Below are positions 16,980 through 24,693 of a stretch of 64,000 bases of DNA, piece after piece; position 1 is the first letter of the stretch; every line of letters begins with the position of its first letter. The stretch is taken from assembly GCF_000425485.1 (NCBI RefSeq), contig NZ_KE384383.1, positions 16,247-80,246 of the forward strand, in the 5' to 3' direction. The notes beneath the pieces are model-generated. The model made no database searches. It saw nothing but the letters and a program-made list of their open reading frames with translations, and was not told where the DNA came from. The stretch is from Flavobacterium tegetincola DSM 22377. GTDB lineage: Bacteria > Bacteroidota > Bacteroidia > Flavobacteriales > Flavobacteriaceae. Both the position numbers and the translations under genes were made by a program.

Positions 16980-17264
16980 TTAATTAAAAATGATAAAAAT
17001 ATAAAGTGCGGCAATTGGAATATTTGCAAGAACAGTAAGGATTTCTTCAGTTGTTTTTGGATTGGTTGAAGGTGCTTTAAATGCTTTTCGGATCAAGTAC
17101 AACAGTGTGATGAAATTTACTAGAACGGCCAACAAGACGAAGAAAAGCCCAAAAACGAGTAAGTCAAATTGATTATGATATATGAATTGACTAATAAATA
17201 ACAGTGTTCCAATAACAAAGGAAAACAGCGCAATTTTGATAGGAAGGGAAAGTGTTTTTAGCAT
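16980..17264 (-). CDS. Small membrane protein in the creD cluster
   Basis: Encodes 94 residues with three hydrophobic segments (about 7-27, 33-56 and 76-93); the loop before the last one is charged (RKAFKAPSTNPKTTEE). I recognise no family. It ends 27 bp before the creD start, so the pair is probably cotranscribed. A perfect inverted repeat lies 27 bp upstream of its ATG, over the likely -7 position, and the same repeat precedes the regulator operon. Confidence 0.7.
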   Translation of the reverse strand: MLKTLSLPIKIALFSFVIGTLLFISQFIYHNQFDLLVFGLFFVLLAVLVNFITLLYLIRKAFKAPSTNPKTTEEILTVLANIPIAALYIFIIFN

Positions 17265-17290
17265 TGTAATTGCATTTTATAAATTAAAAG

Positions 17291-17309
17291 TACTTTGAAT
17301 TTCAAAGTA
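17291..17309. promoter_or_regulatory. Candidate operator, copy 1 of 2 (creD cluster)
   Basis: TACTTTGAATTTCAAAGTA: perfect 7-bp arms with a 5-bp spacer. On the minus strand TTACTTTG is one mismatch from the -7 consensus, so a protein bound here would cover the promoter of the 94-residue membrane protein and creD. It shares both arms and the first three spacer bases with 18257-18275. Confidence 0.65.
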
Positions 17310-17329
17310 AGTAGACAAATTTTTTTTAG

Positions 17330-17626
17330 TTAAGACTTTTGGATCAATTTTTCAAGTGCTTCAATGTGTTCCTGAAAGGCTTTTTTTCCTAGCTTTGTGG
17401 TCATGTATCGTGTATTGGGTTTTTTGCCAATAAATTGTTTTTCAATGGCAATATAATTCTCAGCTTCTAAGGCTTTAGTATGGCTAGCAAGATTTCCATC
17501 GGTCACGCCAAGCAATTCTTTGAGCATGTTGAAGTCGGCAAACTCATTCACCATCAACACCGACATAATGCCGAGTCGAATGCGATGATCGAACGCTTTG
17601 TTTATATTTTGGATGATATTTTTCAT
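17330..17626 (-). CDS. Winged-helix transcriptional regulator of the creD cluster
   Basis: A 98-residue single-domain regulator of the MarR/ArsR-like winged-helix type. It has helices at about 2-25, the turn and recognition helix FNMLKELLGVTDGNLASHTKALEAENYIAIEKQFI at about 32-66, a wing KPNTRYMTTKLGKKAF, and a C-terminal dimerisation helix. No metal-site cysteines are seen. Its ATG overlaps the TAA of the upstream membrane-protein gene by one base (TAATG), indicating translational coupling. It is the obvious candidate to bind the two identical inverted repeats around it. Confidence 0.86.
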   Translation of the reverse strand: MKNIIQNINKAFDHRIRLGIMSVLMVNEFADFNMLKELLGVTDGNLASHTKALEAENYIAIEKQFIGKKPNTRYMTTKLGKKAFQEHIEALEKLIQKS

Positions 17627-18249
17627 TATTTTCTTTCGTATTTAAAATACATCATGGCGCCGTAAAAAATGTGGCACACGCCAAATCCCAACGTCCAAAA
17701 TAATAAACCATATCCAATAAACCAAAGCGAAAGAAATGCGAGTAGAAGTAATGTTAGTCCTAAATACCGAACATCTCCAACAGTATATTTACTGGCGTTG
17801 ATACAAGCTAAACCGTAAAATACAAGTGTCAGCGTTGCGATCAAAGAAAATTGACTTTTCTCAATCAAATACAAGATTAAAACGCCACCTGTAACTAGCG
17901 GAATTAGGAAATTGATAATCAAACGTTGAGAGGATTGGTCCCAAATTTTCTCACCTTCCACCTTTGCTTTTTTAACGGTCAGAAAAATACCAGTGATAAT
18001 GGAGAGTGCCACAACGCTTGAAGCTATTATTAAAAGTTTATAAACGGCATATTCTGAAATTACCAATGACTTATACGAACCCATTTCAGCTCCGTCAAAA
18101 TAAATAGTCCTGTAAGCGAAGTAAGCGCCAATCAAGGCATAAACACCAGCTAAGATTCCAGACAAACCACTTAACGATATAAACCGCGAGGAACGATTCA
18201 TCATGTTTCTGATTTCGGAGATGTCATTTAAATATTTATTTGCTTCCAT
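17626..18249 (-). CDS. Membrane protein coupled to the winged-helix regulator
   Basis: Encodes 207 residues from the ATG at 18249 (MEANKYLNDISEIRNMMNRSSRF). A short soluble N-terminus is followed by about six membrane segments. An in-frame start 33 bp upstream would run into the candidate operator at 18257-18275, so the shorter form is preferred. The family is common beside small winged-helix regulators in Bacteroidota but has no assigned function that I know. The one-base overlap with the regulator suggests the membrane protein modulates, or is made in step with, the DNA-binding protein. Confidence 0.75.
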   Translation of the reverse strand: MEANKYLNDISEIRNMMNRSSRFISLSGLSGILAGVYALIGAYFAYRTIYFDGAEMGSYKSLVISEYAVYKLLIIASSVVALSIITGIFLTVKKAKVEGEKIWDQSSQRLIINFLIPLVTGGVLILYLIEKSQFSLIATLTLVFYGLACINASKYTVGDVRYLGLTLLLLAFLSLWFIGYGLLFWTLGFGVCHIFYGAMMYFKYERK

Positions 18250-18256
18250 TTTAAAG

Positions 18257-18275
18257 TACTTTGAATCGCAAAGTA
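18257..18275. promoter_or_regulatory. Candidate operator, copy 2 of 2 (regulator promoter)
   Basis: TACTTTGAATCGCAAAGTA: the same 7-bp arms and spacing as 17291-17309, lying 8 bp upstream of the operon's ATG and over a -7-like TTACTTTG on the minus strand. This is consistent with autorepression. A weaker partial match is seen near 18332-18350. The rest of the 320-bp gap to the next gene shows only the terminator at 18515-18550. Confidence 0.65.
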
Positions 18276-18514
18276 AATGCAATAAAATGATTTGAACTAA
18301 TTTTTAGGAAACTATTTTTTATTACTTAATTTCAAAGTTGCGTAAAATCAATGATTTTAAGATAAAACGATATGAGAAAGGAAGAGTATTGTACTTACTT
18401 TATTTAGAATTACACGATTATATAAATGTGTTTATGACTTTTTAAATTCAAGCAATATTATTTCACAAGTCAATAACGTGCCATTTGATATAAGAACTAC
18501 AAGAAAAATTAGCA

Positions 18515-18550
18515 CAAAAAAAAATCGCTTTTCAAGTTGAAAAGCGATTT
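18515..18550 (-). terminator. Terminator of the 18570-19415 gene
   Basis: A 14-bp perfect stem, 18522-18535 paired with 18537-18550 (loop effectively CAAGTTG), is followed on the minus strand by a run of nine T. Confidence 0.88.
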
Positions 18551-18569
18551 CTATTATGAAGTATAATAA

Positions 18570-19415
18570 TTAAATTCTGAAAATTCCTCCTACAGCAATA
18601 ATGCGTTGAAAAAATGTAAAGTGTTGCGAAGCGCTGTCGTCTGCACTTTGAGTTGTTCGAATATCGGGCATGTTGATGTATCCACCTTTTAATTCGCCTT
18701 GGATGTAAAAATGCTTGAAAAAGGTGATATTTAAGCCTGCTTTTGCCGAAACACCCCAACCTGAAATATGAAAATCATCGTGGCGTTCTTTACCTAACAA
18801 AGTGGTATTGGTTTTAGGATATAAAACACCAGCTCCTAAACCTTCGGTAATGTTGATTTGGATTTTATCCGTATCGGTAATTTGAAACAGTTTAGAAATA
18901 TCGTCAAAACGCGACACTTCGGTATGCACATAATTCAATCCATCTGTATGCTCGTATTGTAAAAACTCTTCGGTAAGAAAAACTTGACCATTAGGCAATG
19001 TTTCTCCATAAGTGCCTGCATTTGTATACGTTCCAGAATAATCCACCGCTTGGTTTTGGTACATCACGTATTTCATGTGATCCACTCCTAAAGTGATGCT
19101 GTACTTGTCAGAAATAAAATAGCCCAATCGGAAATTGGTTTGCGGAATGGTCATTCTTGCCGGATTTACATAATCAATATGCCATCCTTTGGGCTTGTCT
19201 TGCGCTTTTACATCGTAAAGTGTAAAATCATAATCCGCACCTTTAAAACGAATATCAGATTTGGAATAACTTTCTCGATTTCCTCCCCACGAAACAAAGA
19301 ATTTACCTTTGTTATGAGCCGTATATTTTTCAGGATTTGTGCCTAAATCTTGGGCAGAAACCAATGATGAAAAACTACAAAAAGTCAATGCAATCAATGC
19401 TAATTTTGTTTTCAA
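18570..19415 (-). CDS. Outer-membrane beta-barrel protein of unknown function (TTG start)
   Basis: A 281-residue protein with a clear signal peptide, MKTKLALIALTFCSFSSLVSA, cleaved before QDLG. It is rich in alternating aromatic strands (KFFVSWGGNRESYSKSDIRF, FRLGYFISDKYSITLGVDHMKYVMY, GWGVSAKAGLNITFFKHFYIQGELKGGYI) and ends AVGGIFRI, suggesting a barrel of eight to ten strands. The start codon must be TTG at 19415, because an in-frame stop lies two codons upstream and the signal peptide needs this start. I do not recognise a named family. It follows kdsA on the same strand with an 18-bp gap, so it may be cotranscribed. Confidence 0.78.
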   Translation of the reverse strand: MKTKLALIALTFCSFSSLVSAQDLGTNPEKYTAHNKGKFFVSWGGNRESYSKSDIRFKGADYDFTLYDVKAQDKPKGWHIDYVNPARMTIPQTNFRLGYFISDKYSITLGVDHMKYVMYQNQAVDYSGTYTNAGTYGETLPNGQVFLTEEFLQYEHTDGLNYVHTEVSRFDDISKLFQITDTDKIQINITEGLGAGVLYPKTNTTLLGKERHDDFHISGWGVSAKAGLNITFFKHFYIQGELKGGYINMPDIRTTQSADDSASQHFTFFQRIIAVGGIFRI

Positions 19416-19433
19416 AACTTAAATTTATGTGTA

Positions 19434-20252
19434 TTAAAATTTGCGAACCGTTTGTCTAATGGCAACTAATTTTTTCATTAAATCTTCAAAGTAATCCAAG
19501 TGCAACATATTGGCGCCGTCACTTTTTGCATTTGCTGGATCAAAATGAGTTTCTATGAAAATTCCGTCTACGCCAACAGCAATTCCCGCTTTTGCAACAG
19601 TTTCTATCATATCTGGACGACCACCCGTTACACCAGCCATTTGATTGGGTTGTTGCAAAGAATGGGTCACATCTAAAACGGTTGTTGCATATTGCTGCAT
19701 TGTAGGAATTCCACGGTAATCTACAATCATATCTTGGTAGCCAAACATGGTTCCACGATCGGTAACCATTATGTTTTGGTTGTTGCAATCCAATACTTTT
19801 TGAACGGCGTGCTTCATACTTTCCGGACTCATAAATTGTCCTTTTTTCAAGTTGACTACTTTTCCCGTATTTGCAGCAGCCACAACTAAATCAGTCTGAC
19901 GTACTAGAAATGCTGGGATTTGTAACACATCCACATATTCAGCAGCCATTGCAGCGTCTTCATTGGTGTGAATATCTGTTACGGTAGGAACATCAAAAGT
20001 TTCGGATACTTTACGTAAAATCTTTAAGGCTTTCTCGTCTCCAATTCCTGAAAAACTGTCAATTCGGGAGCGGTTTGCCTTTTTAAACGAACCTTTAAAT
20101 ACGAAAGGAATTTGAAGATGATCAGTAATACCAATTAGTTTTTCGGCAATTCGAAGCGCCATTTCTTCACCTTCAATGGCACAAGGACCCGCTAAAAGGA
20201 AAAAATTATCACTTTCTAAATGTTTTATTTTTGGTATATGTTGTAAGTCCAT
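19434..20252 (-). CDS. kdsA: 3-deoxy-D-manno-octulosonate 8-phosphate synthase
   Basis: Condenses phosphoenolpyruvate with arabinose 5-phosphate to give KDO-8-phosphate for the lipopolysaccharide inner core. It has 272 residues in a single TIM barrel with FFLLAGPCAIEGEEMALRIAE (about 18-38), FKGSFKKANRSRIDSFSGIG (about 53-72), the Asn-bearing metal-free type signature near KANR, and VDYRGIPTMQQYATTVLDVTHSLQQPN. Presence of a KDO pathway fits the core-type glycosyltransferases at 6.4-9.1 kb. A -7 box at 20273-20280 supports the ATG. Confidence 0.95.
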   Translation of the reverse strand: MDLQHIPKIKHLESDNFFLLAGPCAIEGEEMALRIAEKLIGITDHLQIPFVFKGSFKKANRSRIDSFSGIGDEKALKILRKVSETFDVPTVTDIHTNEDAAMAAEYVDVLQIPAFLVRQTDLVVAAANTGKVVNLKKGQFMSPESMKHAVQKVLDCNNQNIMVTDRGTMFGYQDMIVDYRGIPTMQQYATTVLDVTHSLQQPNQMAGVTGGRPDMIETVAKAGIAVGVDGIFIETHFDPANAKSDGANMLHLDYFEDLMKKLVAIRQTVRKF

Positions 20253-20272
20253 AGAGTAGAATTTTAATTTTG

Positions 20273-20280
20273 CAAAGATA
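20273..20280 (-). promoter_or_regulatory. Candidate -7 box for kdsA
   Basis: Minus-strand TATCTTTG matches TAnnTTTG, 21 bp before the ATG. Confidence 0.5.
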
Positions 20281-20500
20281 GTTAAGTATTGCCAAAGATA
20301 TGGGGAAGATTGTGCTAATGTTTAAAACTGGATTGGTGGATATTTAGCGCTTTTAAAATGGCATATTTTTGTGAACGACATTTACGTTCTGGAAGTGCAA
20401 ACGGATAAATGATTTTTTAATAAAAAAATTATTTTGAAACAAAAATGGTTGCTTTTTAAAAAGCCAAAAGTTTAAAAGAAACCAAAAGATTGTTTTATTA

Positions 20501-20582
20501 TCCCTGACCGGAAGGAGCATCCTTTTTTAAAACTGATGGCGCTTAGCCAGCGGTATTAAAAAAGAGGCGGAAGGAGGGCAGG
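20501..20582. repeat. Hairpin-forming intergenic element
   Basis: CCTTTTTTAA (20521-20530) pairs with TTAAAAAAG-GG-like bases at 20556-20567 with one bulge, and the apical part TGGC/GCCA pairs again. Each arm is flanked by GGAAGGAG (20510-20517 and 20569-20576), and the ends are CCCTGACC and GGGCAGG. The architecture (G-rich frame around an A/T stem) resembles the element at 10594-10660, although the sequences differ. The rest of the 367-bp gap shows the kdsA promoter only. Confidence 0.55.
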
Positions 20583-20619
20583 TTTATGGTATAAAGAATG
20601 CCAAAAGCCGTGATCCCAA

Positions 20620-21075
20620 TTAAAATATTTTTAATCCGAAACCTTTAGGTGCTTGAATAAAACCTTTTTCGTAGATGTTTAAGTACAATGTTACAGGCGT
20701 TTTTTGTCCCTGCCATTTGACTTCGTAAATATCCAACAAGGCTGCTCCTGATGCTGATTTTTTAGAAGGAAAGGGGCAACATATACCTACTTTTTCATAA
20801 AAAATTTGTTCGCCATTGGGTCCTGTCAAGGCGTTAAAAAAACGTTTTTGGTTGATGGAATCATTTGCAGTGTTGAGGTGAAAGAGATTAATAGGATAAT
20901 CTTTATCATAGCCATACTTTTCATCCGTTGCACGTTCTTTTATTATAAATGCATTTTGTTCATTCACGATTAAATACGGTGCCGAATCGTCTACATTTTT
21001 TAAAGTGGACTTGGTGCTGATGCAGGAAATACATAAAAAACTGAAACTGATGAGGATTGCAAAATGAGTTTTCAT
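20620..21075 (-). CDS. Small lipoprotein of unknown function
   Basis: Encodes 151 residues beginning MKTHFAILISFSFLCISCIS, a lipoprotein signal with lipobox ISC near residue 18. The mature part has a paired Cys-Cys in VGICCPFPSKKSASGAALLDIYEV and a C-terminal strand region. I know this family only as a conserved flavobacterial lipoprotein; close relatives are sometimes labelled as an aldolase because of nearness to kdsA, but no aldolase motif is visible. It starts 5 bp downstream of the DUF4199 gene, so they are probably one transcript. Confidence 0.75.
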   Translation of the reverse strand: MKTHFAILISFSFLCISCISTKSTLKNVDDSAPYLIVNEQNAFIIKERATDEKYGYDKDYPINLFHLNTANDSINQKRFFNALTGPNGEQIFYEKVGICCPFPSKKSASGAALLDIYEVKWQGQKTPVTLYLNIYEKGFIQAPKGFGLKIF

Positions 21076-21080
21076 AAAAA

Positions 21081-21563
21081 TTATTTTTTAACTTTAGTTT
21101 GCAAAAATAAAGCCACAATAGCAGAAAGTACAACGCCAAATGAAAGTGTGGAGAAGACGTTTTGCAAGATGTAACTTGAAAGATTAAAGTAATTGGTTGC
21201 CGTTTCTAAAGAATTTCCCTTTGATACCGAATATGCAATCATGTTTGGGAAAAATTCTGGTGCAATGGCTTTATGGAAAATGATTTGACAAAATGGAGTC
21301 AAAATAGCCATGACGATGGTCAAGAAAATACCCGTAGTACAGCCTTGTTTCCAACTCATCTCTCCTTTAAAGAAGTCGTTTTTCTTTTCTTTAATCGCGA
21401 CATAATATAAAAAAGCGGTGATGAAAAGAAACAGCAAGGAGTAAAGCGCATGATCGCTGATTTTTGCTTCATAATAGCCGCTGCTTTTTTCGATAAAAAG
21501 CCACAGAATCCATATAAAGGCGTATCGAATTCCCCATTTAATTTCTGTTGCAAATTTCTTCAT
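21081..21563 (-). CDS. DUF4199 family membrane protein
   Basis: A 160-residue integral membrane protein with four hydrophobic segments (about 10-26, 39-55, 78-98 and 130-152). The spacing and the region KGEMSWKQGCTTGIFLTIVMAILTPFCQIIFHKAI match the DUF4199 pattern found widely in Bacteroidota. No function is established. It is divergent from the YeeE/YedE transporter pair; a -7 box at 21587-21594 fits the start. Confidence 0.75.
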   Translation of the reverse strand: MKKFATEIKWGIRYAFIWILWLFIEKSSGYYEAKISDHALYSLLFLFITAFLYYVAIKEKKNDFFKGEMSWKQGCTTGIFLTIVMAILTPFCQIIFHKAIAPEFFPNMIAYSVSKGNSLETATNYFNLSSYILQNVFSTLSFGVVLSAIVALFLQTKVKK

Positions 21564-21586
21564 TATATAAAACGATTTTAGTGACG

Positions 21587-21653
21587 CAAAATTAAACCAT
21601 TATTTTAAACTCACTGCTTTTACCACTAAAAATGATTAATATTCTTACTTTTG
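21587..21653. promoter_or_regulatory. Divergent promoters of DUF4199 and YeeE/YedE genes
   Basis: Minus strand TAATTTTG (21594-21587) serves DUF4199. Plus strand TACTTTTG (21646-21653) predicts a transcript start near 21657, which rules out the in-frame TTG at 21651 and supports the ATG at 21669 as the start of the transporter gene. Confidence 0.5.
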
Positions 21654-21668
21654 CACAAATTTTTTTTA

Positions 21669-22226
21669 ATGGACTATTTATATACAACATGGCCTTGGTA
21701 CATTTCTGGTTTTATAATTGGAATGATCATGCTTTGCCTGAATTATTTTGGAAAAGTTTTTGGAATGTCATCCAATCTTCGAACGCTTTGTACAATTGCA
21801 GGAGCGGGAAAGCACGCTGACTTTTTTAAATTTGACTGGAAAGCACAACGTTGGAATTTATTGGTGGTGTTTGGTGCAATGTTAGGCGGCTTTGTAGCCG
21901 TTCATTTTATGAGTGATGCTTCAAACGTAAGTTTAAATCCTGCAACGGTTGCGCAACTTGCTGAATTGAATATTGATGCTCCTGAAGGCAAAATAGCTCC
22001 TGATGCACTTTTTGGCAACGCTGTATTTCAATCGCCTAAAATGATAGCGATCTTAATTATTGGTGGAATTCTTATTGGATTTGGCTCACGTTACGCAGGA
22101 GGTTGTACTTCAGGACATGCTATTTCGGGATTGAGTAACCTGCAATTGCCTTCATTAAAAGCGGTAATTGGCTTTTTTGTGGGTGGTTTAGTGATGGTAC
22201 ATTTCTTATTGCCCTTGATTTTTTAG
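21669..22226 (+). CDS. YeeE/YedE family membrane transporter, larger subunit
   Basis: A membrane protein of 185 residues from the ATG at 21669 (MDYLYTTWPWYISGFIIG), with about five segments. The conserved core SRYAGGCTSGHAISGLSNLQLPS carries the Cys that in the YeeE/TsuA structure passes thiosulfate through the membrane. Together with the next gene it makes up the two halves of one YeeE-type transporter. The substrate is probably a reduced sulfur compound; a start codon upstream (TTG at 21651) is excluded by the promoter position. Confidence 0.85.
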   Translation: MDYLYTTWPWYISGFIIGMIMLCLNYFGKVFGMSSNLRTLCTIAGAGKHADFFKFDWKAQRWNLLVVFGAMLGGFVAVHFMSDASNVSLNPATVAQLAELNIDAPEGKIAPDALFGNAVFQSPKMIAILIIGGILIGFGSRYAGGCTSGHAISGLSNLQLPSLKAVIGFFVGGLVMVHFLLPLIF

Positions 22227-22291
22227 CAAGGAATGGATTGGGTTTTCTGATCGAATCGCTCTTTTATTTTTAAATTACAAAACACATTAGA

Positions 22292-22705
22292 ATGAAATAT
22301 TTAAGATATATACTTGTTGGATTTATTTTCGGCATTGTTTTAACCAAGTCGGAGGCCGTTTCTTGGTACCGCATTTATGAGATGTTCCAATTTCAATCGT
22401 TTCACATGTATGGAATTATTGGTGTAGCGGTAATTACAGGAATTGTGGGCATCCAATTAATAAAACGTTTGAATGTTAAGGACATTGATGGTAATCCAAT
22501 TGTAATTGTTCCGAAAGAGTCAGGATCGGCACGCTACTGGATTGGCGGTGTGTTTTTTGGACTGGGATGGGCTTTAGTTGGTGCATGTCCCGGACCTATT
22601 TTTATACTTTTGGGTGCTGGAATTTTGCCGACCATTTTTATATTAATTGGCGCATTGGTGGGAACTTATATTTATGGACTGTTGAAAGATAAGTTGCCTC
22701 ACTAA
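22292..22705 (+). CDS. DUF6691/YeeE-type membrane protein, smaller subunit
   Basis: Encodes 137 residues with about four membrane segments. The motif GLGWALVGACPGPIFILLGAG near residue 90 mirrors the GGCxSG region of its partner and supplies the second conserved Cys of the split YeeE/YedE fold. It follows the larger subunit by 65 bp on the same strand. In many bacteria the pair accompanies rhodanese or sulfur dioxygenase genes, but none is visible here. Confidence 0.85.
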   Translation: MKYLRYILVGFIFGIVLTKSEAVSWYRIYEMFQFQSFHMYGIIGVAVITGIVGIQLIKRLNVKDIDGNPIVIVPKESGSARYWIGGVFFGLGWALVGACPGPIFILLGAGILPTIFILIGALVGTYIYGLLKDKLPH

Positions 22706-22893
22706 AAATAATAGTTAGACCTTGTTCTTATCCCTTCATGACTGTAAAAGATGTAGAATTACGTTCCACTAGTTAGTATACATTAAATATTCGTGCTTAG
22801 AAAGTAGTAACTTTAAAAGCATAAAACGTAAGAATGTAAGAGGCAAAGTAAGTTACCTTGCGTTTTAAATAGTAAAACCTAAAATTAAAAAAA

Positions 22894-23346
22894 ATGAAAA
22901 AGATTAAAGCAATAATGTTCGCCTTTGTTTTGGCTGGAATGACTGTAGTATCATGTAGTAGTGACGATTCTGGACCTGCTCCAATGATTGAAGGAAAGTG
23001 GAATCCAATTAAGACGGTAACTAAAGTTGGAACTGCAGGAAGCCAATCGCAAAATTACGCTGGAAATGAGCCAGGTTGTGATAAGGATTATATCGAATTT
23101 GTAGGAACTTCTAGCGGAAATTTAAGAGATGTTGTCTTTTTTAAAAATGCACAAAATTCTTGTACAGAGGATGAAGGTACAGCTGCAACATGGAGTAAGT
23201 CAGACAAAATTTTAAATGTAAATGGCGGAAATTTTGATGGAGATTTTACAATTACAAAATTGTCAAATTCTGAATTGATAATTGAAAGTACATCCAATAT
23301 TGCTGGTCAAGATCTAGTTGTTAAGTACTACTTTAGAAAAGCCTAA
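22894..23346 (+). CDS. Lipocalin-like lipoprotein
   Basis: A 150-residue secreted lipoprotein: MKKIKAIMFAFVLAGMTVVSCSSDD has a lipobox ending in Cys21 followed by SSDD, the acidic run that in Bacteroidota acts as an export signal to the cell surface. The mature domain (PMIEGKWNPIKTVTK to VVKYYFRKA) has the eight-strand pattern of lipocalin-like domains, with two Cys (about 61 and 90) that could form a disulfide. The ligand is unknown. A strong terminator follows. The 188-bp gap upstream shows no clear promoter motif. Confidence 0.78.
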   Translation: MKKIKAIMFAFVLAGMTVVSCSSDDSGPAPMIEGKWNPIKTVTKVGTAGSQSQNYAGNEPGCDKDYIEFVGTSSGNLRDVVFFKNAQNSCTEDEGTAATWSKSDKILNVNGGNFDGDFTITKLSNSELIIESTSNIAGQDLVVKYYFRKA

Positions 23347-23370
23347 AGTTCCAAGTTTAAAACCTAAAAA

Positions 23371-23402
23371 AAACCTCAAATTAATTATTTAATTTGAGGT
23401 TT
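23371..23402. terminator. Bidirectional terminator between lipocalin-like gene and clpS
   Basis: A 14-bp perfect stem, 23371-23384 paired with 23389-23402, loop TTAT, with T runs on both exits. Confidence 0.92.
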
Positions 23403-23408
23403 TTTCTT

Positions 23409-23684
23409 TTATACTAATTCAGCGCTTAATCCAGCTTCTAAAAGCAATGAGCATTGCGGTTTGAGTTTTTCAAAAGATCCGGTTTTAACCGTACATTTTC
23501 CTTTATAATGTACTAAAATAGCACATTGTTCTGCTTGAATTGTTGTATGATCACAAATGGAAACCAGCATTTCAATAACATGATCAAATGTGTTTACATC
23601 GTCATTGTATAACACGATTTGATTATTATGATCTACCGATTCCGCTACTAAAACTTCTTCTTGTATTTTTTCTATGGTACTCAT
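23409..23684 (-). CDS. clpS: ATP-dependent Clp protease adaptor
   Basis: Delivers N-end-rule substrates to ClpAP/ClpCP. The 91-residue protein has the ClpS core: QIVLYNDDVNTFDHVIEMLVSICDHT (about 22-47), with the substrate-pocket Asn-Asp pair in YNDD, then AILVHYKGKCTVKTGSFEKLKP and the C-terminal SLLLEAGLSAELV. Length and order are normal for the family. It is downstream of prmA with an 86-bp gap, an arrangement common in Bacteroidota. Confidence 0.93.
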   Translation of the reverse strand: MSTIEKIQEEVLVAESVDHNNQIVLYNDDVNTFDHVIEMLVSICDHTTIQAEQCAILVHYKGKCTVKTGSFEKLKPQCSLLLEAGLSAELV

Positions 23685-23770
23685 TTTTGATGCTTTGGGT
23701 AAAAGGTGTTTTCTATGTAGATTGTTTTAAATTGAAATAACAGCTTAATAAGTAATTTCAAATTCTACTG

Positions 23771-24604
23771 CTAATTTACGTATTTTAGGGAAATCCAATT
23801 GTTTCTTTCCAGTTTTTTAGCAAATAGTAAACCTTTCTCTACACAAGAAGCATTAATGGCGTCAAAATCCTCTGAGTAAAATCCGCTTAAAAATAACATT
23901 CCTTGTGGATTTAGACAATCTACGTAAGCTTGCATGTCATTCAATAAGATATTGCGGTTGATATTTGCAATGATCACATCGTATTTTTTACCTTCCAATA
24001 AGGCTGCATCACCTTCGTAAACAGAAATTTTAGAACAGTTGTTTCGTTCTGCATTTTCAATGGAATTCAGGTAACACCAATTGTCAATGTCAATAGCGTC
24101 AATAGGTTCTGCACCTTTCATTTCTGCTAAAATGGCTAAAATGGCAGTTCCGCAACCCATGTCCAAAGTTTTTAATCCGCGAACATCAGTTTCCAATAAA
24201 TGTTGAATCATCATGTGCGTCGTTTCATGATGTCCTGTACCGAAACTCATCTTCGGTTCGATAATAATGTCAAATTCTGCTTTTGTTTTCGGATGAAAAG
24301 GAGCACGAACGTGGCAAATATGGTCTACATCAATGGGTTCAAAATTCTTTTCCCATTCTTCATTCCAATTGACTTGATCAATTTCTTCCATGGTATATGA
24401 AACTGTAAATTCTGGAGAATTCAAAATTTGAATATCTTCTAAAATAGCAGCGGTCCACAAGTCTTTTTGCACATAAGCCACCACGCCAAAATCACTTTCG
24501 ATGAAACTTTCAAAAGCTTTTTCGCCCAGTTCTGCAATTAATATTTCTGAACCTAACTCTTTGGGTTCAACCGTAAAATGATATCCAATATAGATGTTTG
24601 ACAT
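23771..24604 (-). CDS. prmA: Ribosomal protein L11 methyltransferase
   Basis: Methylates ribosomal protein L11 at several amino groups, using S-adenosylmethionine. From the ATG at 24604 it has 277 residues: an N-terminal L11-binding domain (MSNIYIGYHFTVEPKELGSEILIAELGE) and a C-terminal Rossmann domain with FGTGHHETTHMMIQHLL (about 136-152), LDMGCGTAILAILAEMKGA and DVIIANINRNILL. The first two blocks are the PrmA signatures. An ATG nine codons upstream is open, but a -7 box at 24620-24627 overlaps it, so the shorter start is used. It is followed by clpS. Confidence 0.93.
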   Translation of the reverse strand: MSNIYIGYHFTVEPKELGSEILIAELGEKAFESFIESDFGVVAYVQKDLWTAAILEDIQILNSPEFTVSYTMEEIDQVNWNEEWEKNFEPIDVDHICHVRAPFHPKTKAEFDIIIEPKMSFGTGHHETTHMMIQHLLETDVRGLKTLDMGCGTAILAILAEMKGAEPIDAIDIDNWCYLNSIENAERNNCSKISVYEGDAALLEGKKYDVIIANINRNILLNDMQAYVDCLNPQGMLFLSGFYSEDFDAINASCVEKGLLFAKKLERNNWISLKYVN

Positions 24605-24619
24605 AACCTTAAATTTTTG

Positions 24620-24670
24620 CAAAGGTAACATTATCGTAACATATCGCGGTTGAAATTAATGCTAAGTTTG
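24620..24670. promoter_or_regulatory. Divergent promoters of prmA and the porin gene
   Basis: Minus strand TACCTTTG (24627-24620) serves prmA. Plus strand TAAGTTTG (24663-24670) serves the porin gene at 24694. Both match TAnnTTTG. Confidence 0.55.
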
Positions 24671-24693
24671 CATCAAAATTACAATTTAATTAA

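Noticed and set aside
20620..21075. Aldolase function for the lipoprotein next to kdsA.
   Set aside because: The sequence has a lipobox and no aldolase barrel motifs; the label would come only from its neighbour.
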